NCBI GenBank assembly: GCA_965220265.1
Contig: CBDCPM010000004.1
Span: 372,001-436,000 of the forward strand
Direction of reading: 5' to 3'
DNA: 64,000 bases
Source of the DNA: Bin87 sp965220265
GTDB lineage: Bacteria; Chloroflexota; Dehalococcoidia; Lucifugimonadales; UBA3495
Part shown: one piece after another, positions 36,954 through 45,968 of the stretch
How the letters are laid out: each line of letters starts with the position of its first letter
Numbering within the stretch: the first letter of the stretch is position 1
The notes under the pieces: model-generated
Told to the model about the DNA's origin: nothing
The model's input: the letters and a program-made list of their open reading frames with translations, nothing else
Databases searched by the model: none
Made by a program: the position numbers and the translations under genes

Positions 36954-38138
36954 GTACCCAATCAAACCTGCATTGGCAGGTAAAGCGCGAGACGAGCCAT
37001 GGTTGCTACGCTGTCTGGCAAACAGCGGCGCGGGAGGTGTGGCATCCATGGTTGCGGAGAAATACGCGGTACGGTTGTCATCAGAAGGTCGGGCCCAACT
37101 GGAGCGGTTGATCCGTTGTGGCCAGCGCTCCGCTCGGGTCATCAATCGGGCGCGCATCCTGCTCAAGACTGTCGAAGGGTGGAGTGCTTCCCAGGTGGCG
37201 GCGGCCCTGGATACGTCGCCGCGCACGGTGTTCCGCACCAAACGGCGGTACGCCGAGGAAGGATTGGACGGTGTGCTGTACGACCATCCCCAAGCCAATC
37301 GTTATCGCAAGCTGGATGATCGGGGTGAAGCCCATCTGATTGCCCTGGCGTGCAGCGATGCTCCCGAGGGCCATGACCACTGGACGCTGCGTTTGTTAGC
37401 CGACAAGGTGGTGGAATTGAGATTGGTGGTGTCGCTGTCCCACGAGACGGTAAGGCTCAGGCTCAAAAAAACACCCTCAAGCCGTAGCGGAACCAGCAGT
37501 GGTGCATCCCGAAAGTAGGCGGCGAGTTCGTGGCGGCGATGGAGGACGTACTGGACCTGTCGCCGAGCCCTACGACCCCCACCGGCCGGTGGTGTGCTTT
37601 GACGAGACCTCCACACAACTGCTGTCGGACGTGCGCCCGCCGTTGCCCGCCCAGCCGGGACGGCTGCGGCGGCACCCTCCTGTTCCGCGAACCTCTGGCG
37701 GGTTGGTGCCACGTGGCGATCACCGAGCGCCGCACCATGCCAGACTTCGCCCACCAGATGCAGTGGCTGGTGGACGTGGCCTACCCCGACGCGACCGTGG
37801 TCCGCGTGGTGCTGGACAATCTGAACACTCGCCGCATGGCGTCCCTTTACGAGACGTTCCCGGCTGCTGAGGCCCGGCGCATCGTGAAGCGCCTCGAGTT
37901 TCACCACACTCCCAAACACGCCAGTTGGCTGAACATGGCGGAGATTGAGTTCAGCGTGTTGAGCCGCGCCTGTCTCAAAGGGAGGAACCTCAACGCCGAC
38001 GCCCTGCAACACCAAATACGGCCTACGAGACCGAGCGCAACGCAGCGGGCGTCACCATCAACTGGCGGTTCAGCACTCAAGATGCCCGATCCAAATTGCA
38101 TCGCCTTTATCCCTGCCATTCCACGCTTGATTGAGTAC
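36954..38138 (+). mobile_element. IS630-family element, copy 2
   Basis: About 1,185 bp flanked by TA (36952-36953; 38139-38140). Ends GTACCCAATCAAAC and, reversed, GTACTCAATCAAGC. It is longer than copy 1 because it keeps the region deleted there. Confidence 0.88.
37048..38135 (+). pseudogene. IS630-family transposase, copy 2
   Basis: Starts MVAEKYAVRLSSEGRAQLER. The first frame ends shortly after an A7 run near 37467, where a -1 shift is possible (some IS630 elements use one). The core follows in other frames: CFDETSTQLLSDV, VVLDNLNTRRM, and AEIEFSVLSRACLKG for the three acidic residues. A further shift near 38020 precedes the end WRFSTQDARSKLHRLYP. Confidence 0.8.
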
Positions 38139-38140
38139 TA

Positions 38141-38634
38141 GTAGCCCGCCGCTGGCCGATGGCACTATCTCGGTGGTAGGACTATATTGACCATCAGTTG
38201 TCGGCGCGCGGTTCCATGCGGGGCAAACGCTCTTCACTCCCCCATCTCGCTATTCCGACGCCGGAGAACGGGTCATCCACGCCTCTAAACCCCTCAGAAA
38301 ACCCCTGCCATCGCCGCTAAGAAACCTGCTCGTGGATGCCCCATCTCGCGGCAGACCTCCACCAACAGCATGCCCAAATTCAGGTGCAGGCCGTCGTTGG
38401 CCTGCACCTGGGGAGTGCCGAGAGTACCTCACCGGACGATTCTCTCGGTCAGTCGCTCCAGTTCATCCCACAAAACTCGGATTTCCACTGGTCCAGTTTT
38501 GGGGGCAAACCAGTCGTGTTGGCCTCGCCACCGTCGCCCCGGAATCGGTCCGAGACTCGCCTTGCAAAGATGAACAGGCATTGTTGCTGTTGTTTTTCCA
38601 ACACGGCCGCCAGCCAAAAAGCCTTGGAGAGCCG
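38141..38634. other. Degenerate spacer with a perfect 12-bp hairpin
   Basis: Between IS630 copy 2 and the LLM gene end. No gene is convincing; a minus-strand frame (LAAVLEKQQQQCLFIFARRV) has no start or known motif. At 38381-38410 CAGGTGCAGGCC pairs perfectly with GGCCTGCACCTG over a 6-nt loop, without a T-run, about 225 bp past the LLM stop. Confidence 0.45.
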
Positions 38635-38801
38635 CTACGAAAAGGCACCCAGACCCGGGATTATTGTCTCTCGGAAGGCGTCAACCTCGGCCCACGGCAT
38701 GTCGTAACCACCCTCCTGGGTGTGGGTGGGAAAGATAAAGACGTGATTGATACCCGATTCGTCTCTGGCACGCTTCAGTCTGGTCAAGCACTCCTCCGGT
38801 G

Positions 38802-38916
38802 GTAATTGTTCACGTTTGAGGGGGATCTGATCGGCTCAGCACCGGAATTGCCTACTTGGCCACGGCTCTGGGAACGGCCAAAAAGCCCGCAGATCTCATC
38901 AACTCTGAACAGTTAC
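38802..38916 (-). mobile_element. 114-bp MITE family, copy C (115 bp)
   Basis: Same sequence as copy B with one extra G. Flanked by a perfect 8-bp duplication CTCCGGTG (38794-38801; 38917-38924). It disrupts the LLM gene between GTPE and ECLTR. Confidence 0.93.
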
Positions 38917-38945
38917 CTCCGGTGTGCCGAATAGACCAAACCTGG

Positions 38946-40469
38946 ACTTTGCACAAAAGTTAGATAAATCATAAGAACAGGGTAAGCTGGCCGGACCCTC
39001 CTGGAAAAAGGCCAAGCGATGCTCACCCTGCCCAACGCGATTGTACCCGTACTCCATCCCTTCGCCACGCTGTTTCGCAGCCCGACCTGGCGGAAAGCCC
39101 AAATCCTGCTGATCGGCGCGATACTGGCTCCCGGCCAACGCACCGTGGCATCGGCGCTCCGTGTCATGGGACTGAGCGACGACCGCAACTACGCCCGTTA
39201 TCATCAAGTGCTCAATCGGGCGGTGTGGTCGCCCCGCCAAGCGGCACGCATCCTGTTGGGACTGCTGATCCTCTACTTGGATCAAGGCGATGGTCCGTTG
39301 ATCTTCGGCATACGAGCCTTTTACCAATCACGAAACCCTGGAACGGCGCCGCGGTCCTAAAATCAAATCCTTGGGCATCTACCGCGATGCGGTGCGTTCC
39401 AGCCGGAGCCACCTGGTCAAGGCCAGCGGTCTGCGCTGGATTTCCCTGATGTGGCTGGGCCAGGTCCCCTGGGCGGGACGCTATTGGGCCTGGCCTTTTC
39501 TCACCGTGCTGGCGCCTGCGGAACGCTACTACCGGCAGCGCGGACGCCGCCACAAAAAACTCACCGACTGGGCGCGGCAGATGGTCATGCAACTGCGCCG
39601 CTGGCTGCCCCAGCGCCCCCTGGTGCTGGTGGGCGACGGCGGCTACGCCGTCCTGGACCTGCTCCACTGCTGCCAATCCCTCCGTGAACCCGTTACCCTC
39701 ATCACCAGATTGCGCCTGGACGCGGCGATATGGGCCAGCGGTTGCGAGAGCCTCGAACCTCATCACCAGATTGCGCCTGGACGCGGCCCTCTATGAACCG
39801 GCGCCACCACGTCAACCGAGCCGGAACGGTCGGCCACCGCTGAAAGGCCGACGGCGGCCCGCGCTGAAATCACTCGTCGACCATCCCGGTCAGTCCTGGG
39901 CCACCGCGGTGGTGGCCTGGTACGACGGCACCACCCGCAGGGTGGAGCTCACCTCGCAAACGGCGGTCTGGTATCGTTCGGGCAAGCCGCCCGTGCCCCT
40001 GCGCTGGGTTTTGGTTCGGGACCCCCAAGGAGAATTCGCTACACAGGCTCTGCTGTGCACTGACCTGGCCGTGGACCCGGCGCAGGTTCTGGAATGGTTT
40101 GTGCTGCGCTGGCAACTGGAGGTCACCTTCCAGGAGGTGCGAGCACATCTGGGTGTGGCGACCCAACGCCAGTGGTCCGATCGCGCCATTGCCCGCACCA
40201 CGCCGATCCTGATGGGCCTATTCTCCTGGACCACCCTGGCGGCTCACTTGATGCAGGAACAACAGCCCATGAGCCATCGCACCGCGGCCTGGTACGCCAA
40301 GCCGTCTCCAACTTTCGTGGATGCCAGCGCTCTGGTGCGCCGCCACCTGTGGCTGGCCTCCGAGGGTTTTTCACTGTCCGAGGCAGAACCGGATATATGG
40401 AAAGTCCCGGCTGTCCTGTACCACCGACTTGTAGATTCACTCGCCTACGCGGCTTGAAATGTGCAAAGC
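38946..40469 (+). mobile_element. IS701-family element (degenerate)
   Basis: About 1,524 bp with short inverted ends (ACTTTGCACA; reversed GCTTTGCACA). Flanks are CTGG (38942-38945) and CTAG (40470-40473), consistent with the YTAR target of IS701 after one mutation. Confidence 0.8.
39019..40457 (+). pseudogene. IS701-family transposase, multiply broken
   Basis: The N-terminal part (TLPNAIVPVLHPFATLF ... YARYHQVLNRAVWSPRQAAR) ends near the first catalytic Asp, where about 20 bases of foreign sequence replace the expected GIDET motif (39309-39330). The middle (IYRDAVRSSRSHLVKASGLR) ends in a ~59-bp tandem duplication of the TRLRLDAA region at 39700-39785 that shifts the frame. The last part (WFVLRWQLEVTFQEVRAHLG with the catalytic Glu) is open to 40457. 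Confidence 0.85.
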
Positions 40470-41296
40470 CTAGCAAAGGAATCGCATATTTCGGCCGCCT
40501 GAGCGTCGCCGATGCTCTCTGGGACAAAATCGTCGGCCAGGTCAATGCCGGCCTCTCGCAACCAGACGAGGTTGGAGACGCTGGGGTATTTCAGGTACGG
40601 TTGGCCGGGCCGGAACCACTGTTGGGGAAAGCGACGGGCGGCCGGGCCGTCATGCGACACCGTCGTTGGGGTAATGAAGATCGTCTGGAAACCGTCCAGG
40701 TTGCGCCCGGCCCGCGCCGCGCCGATTTCCAATTGGCGGCGGGCCGCGTCGACCGCTTTTGGATGGAGGCCGACGAGCAACAGGGCGCCGTCGGCAACTT
40801 CACCGGCCAACTCCACCATCCGTGGACCGGCGGCGGTCATGAATACTGGTGTCGGCCGGTAGCTTACGTTGCGCAGCCGGGTTTCGACTCCGTTGAATTC
40901 CATACTCTCGCCCCCCAGCAGGCGGCGAATGGTCGTGATGGCCCGTCGCATGACATCGACCGTGGCCCGGGGCCGGCCAATATTTCCGACAGCGAGGTAG
41001 CCGGGAGCCACGGTCAGGCGCACCCGTTCGGGCGCGATCTCCTCCAGGGAGTGGGCCAGCGAGGCCAGCACCATCGAATGCCGGGTGACCGGATTGGAGG
41101 TCGCGGGGTACAAGGTCAGCCGGGAGGTCCGCTCGGCGGCCAAGGCCAGAGTGAGAAAGACGTCCCGCCCACTGTGCTGGTGGTCGTGGACACCAACTCC
41201 GGCAAATCCGGCGGCCTCGCATCCCGCAATGAAATCGGCGGTCTCCTGGATCGGCAGGCCGACGGGTACCCTGATATCCACTTTCATCGGGCGCAC

Positions 41297-42223
41297 CTAC
41301 TGTTCCGTCCAGAGATGAGCGAACTGGGTGGCCACCACCTGCTCATAGGCTATGTCCCCGGAGAGCAGGCTGACATTTCGGGAGAACTCGTTCAGGTTGG
41401 CTACAGAGTTCGGAGAAATTTCTGCGACGTAATAGGGCGCGTCACGCCGTACCAGGTCCTCGATCAATGTGGCTTCACCCGGTGGGAACAGCCGGTGGCC
41501 GATCTCGGCTGCCAGAGACGGATCGGACCGCAGCGCCCGCTGCGCATCCACGATCGCGTGAACCGCTCCCGCGGCGGCGGCGGGAGCGTCTTCAATCAGC
41601 CGGTCAGTAGTTACCAACGCCGCAAAGGTGAAGTCCCTCGCTGCCGGCGGACCGAGTCCTTGCCTCGGGTCGAGCGCCACGCTGCCTATCCCGCTACGCA
41701 CCGCGACTTCGGCTCCCATCGCGTTGGCCCAGAACCCGTCGATTATCCCCTCCTCCAGGGCTCGGGCGGCGTGGACGCCGAAGGAAACGCCGGCATCGCC
41801 GCTTCCGGGTACCGGTGCCAATGTCACACCGTCTCGCGTAGGATCCACGCCGGCTTTGGCCAGCAGCCGGCGCAGCGTGGCGTCGGGCCCGGGGGCTGCC
41901 CCGATGCGCAAGCCCTTGACCGCTGCAACGTTCCCCAGCGGGACTCCCAGGTCGGAGCGCAACACCAGAAGCCAGAAGGTATGCTGGGACAGGGCGGCCA
42001 GCAACTTAGCGCCCTGCCAGCCGGGGAATGCCGACAGGGTAGCGTGGGCGGGACCGGCCACAAAGTCGATCCTACGGTCCCGCAATGCTTCCATGGCCCT
42101 GCCCACCGGAAAGACCATCTCCAACTCCGCGTCTATTCCCTGGGCCTGGAAAAACCCCAAGTCTATGGCGGCAACCGCGGGAAAGTAGGAGTTGGAAACC
42201 AGATCGGGTACCGCGATGCGCAT
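41297..42223 (-). CDS. NMT1/THI5-type substrate-binding protein without signal peptide
   Basis: A 308-residue protein starting MRIAVPDLVSNSYFPAVAAI, followed by DLGFFQAQGIDAELEMVFP, the usual periplasmic-binding-protein type 2 start for taurine, nitrate or pyrimidine-type ligands. No signal peptide or lipobox is visible from this start; the 20 residues available upstream (from 42283) are not a good signal either. It is directly upstream of the LLM oxidoreductase, so the pair may bind and oxidise the same small molecule. No permease or ATPase gene is nearby. Confidence 0.8.
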   Translation of the reverse strand: MRIAVPDLVSNSYFPAVAAIDLGFFQAQGIDAELEMVFPVGRAMEALRDRRIDFVAGPAHATLSAFPGWQGAKLLAALSQHTFWLLVLRSDLGVPLGNVAAVKGLRIGAAPGPDATLRRLLAKAGVDPTRDGVTLAPVPGSGDAGVSFGVHAARALEEGIIDGFWANAMGAEVAVRSGIGSVALDPRQGLGPPAARDFTFAALVTTDRLIEDAPAAAAGAVHAIVDAQRALRSDPSLAAEIGHRLFPPGEATLIEDLVRRDAPYYVAEISPNSVANLNEFSRNVSLLSGDIAYEQVVATQFAHLWTEQ

Positions 42224-42468
42224 TCGAGTCGGCTCCTGGCCCCCGGCCGGTAACAGGGCGAGAGGTCGGGCCAAGTTTACCATCGGTCTCGCGTCCAGTA
42301 TCCTCTTGTCGGTCTCGCGCAGCCGGTCGGTTAGCCAGCCCCAAAGCCTTGGGATTGATGCCAGATTTTCACCGGTTGGCGCAGCGACGCCCCTGTAGCC
42401 CGGTCCGATACCCGTCGCGCCTTCGTTGTGGCGGTGGCTTTAGTTCAGGCAACCAAGAGGAGCACCGC

Positions 42469-43557
42469 ATGACTACGTCCTACCGTCCCACGGGATTGGT
42501 CCGTTACCACGCTGCCGGCGCGTACCGGGGTTACACTCTTTTCTCGCCCAACGGCGGCGACGACGCCTACCTGATCGATATGGAAGGCAACTTCGTTCAC
42601 CGTTGGCACTATCCCGGCGGGATTGCCTACGGCTACCTGTTGGACAATGGCAACTTGCTTTTCCGAGATCAAGGGTCCAACCCTCCGGGCGCCGACCACA
42701 TCCGGGAACTAGACTGGGACAGCAGGCTGGTCTGGGAGTACTACAACCCCAGCCTGCGGCGCCACGACCGGCTTCCCAACGGCAACAACCTGATCCTGTT
42801 GCAGCGGGACCTGATACCCGCGGAACTGACCCGCAGGGTCCGGGGCGGCTTCACAACCGCCAGCGACCCGGAGCAGATGCTCGGCGATCAGGTGGTGGAG
42901 GTCACGCCTGATGGCGTCGAGGTGAACGTATGGCGGTCCGCCGACCACCTGGATCTGGAAACGGACGTTATTTGCCCCCTGGAGCGGCGCGACGCCTGGG
43001 GAGGCGCGAACGACCTAACGGCGTCGCCTGACGGAAGCACCTTCCTGATCAGCTTCCGCATCCTCGATACTGTGGCGTTGGTGGACCGGTCAACGGGGCA
43101 GATTGCATGGAAGTGGGGGCCGGGCCACATATCCCATCAACATCATCCCACCTACCTGGACAACGGCCACGTGCTGCTGTTGGATAACGGCGCCCACCGT
43201 CGGGGATTAAGCTACTCCCGGGTTATCGAAGTGGATCCGTCCACCAGCGAGATCCTGTGGCAGTACCAGGGCCTGCCGATGGTCTCCTTCTTTACTCACT
43301 TCACCGGCGGGGCGCAACGCCTGCCCAACGGCAACACTCTGATTACCGAGGGTCTTACCGGCAGGTTGTTCGAGGTAACCCCCAGAAACGAGATAGTGTG
43401 GGAATTCGTCAGCCCCTTCGTCGTTCCGTCCCAGTTCGGCATGGCCAACGGGGTGTTCCGGTCCCATCGGTACGGCCCCGACCATCCAGCTTTGCAGGGA
43501 AAGGAGTTGGACCCGGATCGACACGGCAATCTAAATCGGCTGTACGGGAGGAGGTAA
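42469..43557 (+). CDS. Arylsulfotransferase (ASST)-like beta-propeller
   Basis: A 362-residue protein with repeated propeller blades: AYLIDMEGNFVHRWHYPG, YGYLLDNGNLLFRDQ, RLPNGNNLILLQRDL, SHQHHPTYLDNGHVLLLDNG and RLPNGNTLITEGLTGRLFEV. These resemble the Arylsulfotran_2 family. ATG 42469 follows GAGGAG by six bases; the long upstream frame is not coding. No signal peptide is present, unlike classical ASST. The substrate is unknown. The 288 bp downstream, to 43845, contain short open frames on both strands but nothing I can name. Confidence 0.8.
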   Translation: MTTSYRPTGLVRYHAAGAYRGYTLFSPNGGDDAYLIDMEGNFVHRWHYPGGIAYGYLLDNGNLLFRDQGSNPPGADHIRELDWDSRLVWEYYNPSLRRHDRLPNGNNLILLQRDLIPAELTRRVRGGFTTASDPEQMLGDQVVEVTPDGVEVNVWRSADHLDLETDVICPLERRDAWGGANDLTASPDGSTFLISFRILDTVALVDRSTGQIAWKWGPGHISHQHHPTYLDNGHVLLLDNGAHRRGLSYSRVIEVDPSTSEILWQYQGLPMVSFFTHFTGGAQRLPNGNTLITEGLTGRLFEVTPRNEIVWEFVSPFVVPSQFGMANGVFRSHRYGPDHPALQGKELDPDRHGNLNRLYGRR

Positions 43558-43845
43558 ATCGAAGTCTTCCGGCACGCCGAACGGGAAATCCTGGCCGGTG
43601 CCTACCACCGGCGAAAGCACGGCATCCCGGTGGGGACCGAAGACCATATCCTGACCAAGGGGCATCGGCATCACCGGTCTTGGATCGATAGCTACGCGGT
43701 CCTGCTGGGTTGGAACAGTCCCCGGATTTACGCAGCACCAGGGAGCAGATAGACTAACTCCAAACTCAACGCCCGAACGATCAGCAGTCTGGTAGCAATC
43801 GAGAGCGGCGCAGTTTCCAACGACAGATTCACGGAGGTCGACAAT

Positions 43846-44259
43846 ATGTACAACAAGTCCATGATCAGCCTGGAACAGGCCCAGAACGCCATTTCGGCCA
43901 TGATCGCCGATTACAACCGGGATCCTGACCGGCGCAAGGTCGACATGGCCGTGGTCGACGATGCCGGAAACCTGCTGGCCTACGCCCGGATGGACCGCTG
44001 CCTGAGGCCCACCTTCGCCGTTCGCAAGGCCTACACCTCCGCGGTCCGCTCCATGGATACCGCCGCTTTGGCCGAGCAACTCAGCAGCACGGGCCGGTCG
44101 CTCGAGTCCTTCGGGGATCCCCAGTTGATAGCGATACCTGGCGGGGTCGCCGTTCTCCACGACGGTATGGTAGTCGGAGCCATCGGAGTGGGAGGCCTGC
44201 CCAGCGGGTTCGACGACGAGGCCATCGCCAAGGCGGGGGTAGCGGCACTAGGAATTTAA
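43846..44259 (+). CDS. GlcG/HbpS-family (DUF336) protein
   Basis: A 137-residue protein with the family layout: ISLEQAQNAISAMIADY, VDMAVVDDAGNLLAYARMD, a conserved FAVRKAYTSAV helix and the Gly-rich GGVAVLHDGMVVGAIGVGG. GGAGG lies eight bases before ATG 43846. Members bind haem or accompany glycolate and other catabolic genes; no partner is evident here. Confidence 0.9.
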   Translation: MYNKSMISLEQAQNAISAMIADYNRDPDRRKVDMAVVDDAGNLLAYARMDRCLRPTFAVRKAYTSAVRSMDTAALAEQLSSTGRSLESFGDPQLIAIPGGVAVLHDGMVVGAIGVGGLPSGFDDEAIAKAGVAALGI

Positions 44260-44308
44260 CGGCGACGGGGTTCACGCCAAAGCCCGCGAACGGCGCAAAG
44301 ACGACTAG

Positions 44309-45118
44309 GCAGTGTTGACATTTCATCGTAGCCAGATGAGGGCGGCAGCGAATTGCAGAAAGCCAAGGTATCGGCTGGCCAATTTGTCAAACCTGGAAAA
44401 TACCCGGCGGTAGTGCTTGATCTTGCCGATGAAACACTCTACGACGTGGCGTTCTCGGTATAAGGGTCTATCGTAATCCCGTGGCGCTTTGCGGTTGGAC
44501 CGTGGGGGGATCACTGCCACCATGCCCTCTTCTGCCAAATGGTCGACGAAGTCCTGCGCGTCATATCCTTTGTCCGCGATTACGTACTCGCTCCGGTAGC
44601 CGGTGAGCAGGGTTTCCGCCTGGGTGATGTCATGCTGCTGTCCCGGCGTCAACGTGAACCGCAGGGGGTTGCCCAGAGCGTCCACGCTCCCGGGAACCTT
44701 CGTGCTGAACCCGCCGCGACTGCGGCCCAGGGCTTGCGCTGATTGCCCCCCTTTTTGCGGGGGCTCCCCCAGCGCACTGGTGCGCTCGAACCACCGTACT
44801 GTCGATGACCAGATATTCCAGGTCCGGTTCCGTACTGAAATGCTGGTGCAACCGCTCCCAGACGCCACGGTCGCACCACCGGGCGAACCGTTTGTAGATG
44901 GTGTTCCAGTTGCCATACTCGGCCGGCAGCAGTCGCCACGGCGCTCCGGAGCGATCCATCCACAGCACGCCCTCGACAAACCGCTGGCATTCCGCCGCGT
45001 CGCCAACGTACACGTCAGGGCAATCCCGCAGGAATTGCAAAATCTTCGCCCATTGGTCTGAAGGTATGGTTATACTCGCCATGGGGCAATTGTACCGCAG
45101 TCCAAATGTCAACACTAC
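44309..45118 (-). mobile_element. IS5-family element with CTAG target (first of the stack)
   Basis: An 810-bp element with ends GCAGTGTTGACATTT and, reversed, GTAGTGTTGACATTT. CTAG at 44305-44308 and 45119-45122. The right CTAG is shared with the next element. Confidence 0.93.
44323..45082 (-). CDS. IS5-family transposase, two frames
   Basis: The first frame starts at ATG 45082 (MASITIPSDQWAKILQ) with DRSGAPWRLLPAEYGNW and LVIDSTVVRAHQ. It shifts at the A/G-rich run near 44750 (minus-strand AAAAAGGGGGG) into the second frame with VIADKGYDAQDF and VECFIGKIKHYRRV, ending at 44323. The slippery-like run suggests a programmed shift. Confidence 0.85.
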
Positions 45119-45122
45119 CTAG

Positions 45123-45964
45123 GGGGTGTCGTCAAAACAGTGAGAGGGTGGTAAATTGCCGGTAACCGGGAGAGTGTGGAAGGTGGAGAGTATGACGGCA
45201 GCGCACCGGCGCCACGATATGACAGACGGTGTTTGGGAGCGGCTGAGGCTGTACCTGCCCGGGGGAACAGGCAAGAGAGGTCGGCCAGCCCATGACAACC
45301 GGCGGTTTATCGACGCCGTTTGCTGGGTTCTGCGCACCGGCGCTCCCTGGCGCGATTTGCCCCCGGACTACGGAGACTGGAAGAACACCCACCGCCGCTT
45401 CTGCCGCTGGCGGGACCGAGGTGTGTGGGCCGGACTGTTGGAGGAAGTGATGGATGACCCTGATTTCGAATGGCTGATGATAGACGCCAGCTACATCAAG
45501 GCCCATCCCCACAGTGCCGGCGCTCGGGGCGGAAATCAGGCTATTGCCCGCACCAAAGGGGGCTGAACAGCAAGTTGCACCTGGCGGTGGACTCCCACGG
45601 AATGCCGGTAAGGCTGGCGGTTACTGGAGGCACGGTGGCCGACTGCTCTTTGGCGTTGCCCCTGATCGAGGGTATAGAGGCGGAGTGTCTGCTGGCGGAC
45701 AAAGCCTATGACACCAATGAGATCATAGCCACCGCTCGGGCATCGGGAATGAACCCAGTGATACCGCCCAAAAGCAACCGGAGAGAAAAGCGGGACTACG
45801 ACCAGGCACTGTACAAGTTGCGGCACTTGGTGGAGAACGGATTCTTGGACTTCAAGCAGTGGCGCGGAGTGGCGACCCGTTATGCCAAGAGAGCGGCGTC
45901 ATACCTGGCCATTTGCCAACTCCGGGCAGTGATGATCTGGAGCAAACTCTTTTGACGACACCCC
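45123..45964 (+). mobile_element. IS5-family (IS427-type) element, copy 2 (second of the stack)
   Basis: 842 bp, nearly identical to copy 1 and with the same inverted repeats. CTAG on both sides (45119-45122; 45965-45968), each shared with a neighbouring element. Confidence 0.95.
45192..45955 (+). CDS. IS427-type transposase, copy 2
   Basis: Same two-frame structure and -1 slip site (AAAGGGGG) as copy 1, with DDE residues intact. It differs by a few substitutions, for example TGGT instead of TGVT. Confidence 0.85.
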
Positions 45965-45968
45965 CTAG

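Larger units (their letters stand above)
38635..41287 (-). pseudogene. LLM-class flavin-dependent oxidoreductase, interrupted twice
   Basis: Residues 1-272 (41287-40470) include MKVDIRVPVGLPIQETADF, FAGVGVHDHQHSG and RLTVAPGYLAVGNIGRP, a luciferase-like F420 or FMN enzyme. IS701 cuts it after ICDSFAR. The next 25 bp (38917-38941) read FGLFGTPE; then the 114-bp MITE; then ECLTRLKRARDESGINHVFI and a stop at 38635. Removing both insertions and one copy of each duplication gives 334 codons including stop, the family's usual length. ATG 41287 is preferred over GTG 41296. It follows the substrate-binding gene by overlap or near-overlap. Confidence 0.88.

Noticed and set aside
40094..42253. 719-codon plus-strand open frame
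   Set aside because: It lies opposite the LLM and substrate-binding genes and IS701; high-GC DNA gives long antisense frames and no motif is present.
43558..43845. Short frames on both strands between the ASST-like and GlcG genes
   Set aside because: Neither has a ribosome-binding site or recognisable family, and both cannot be coding.
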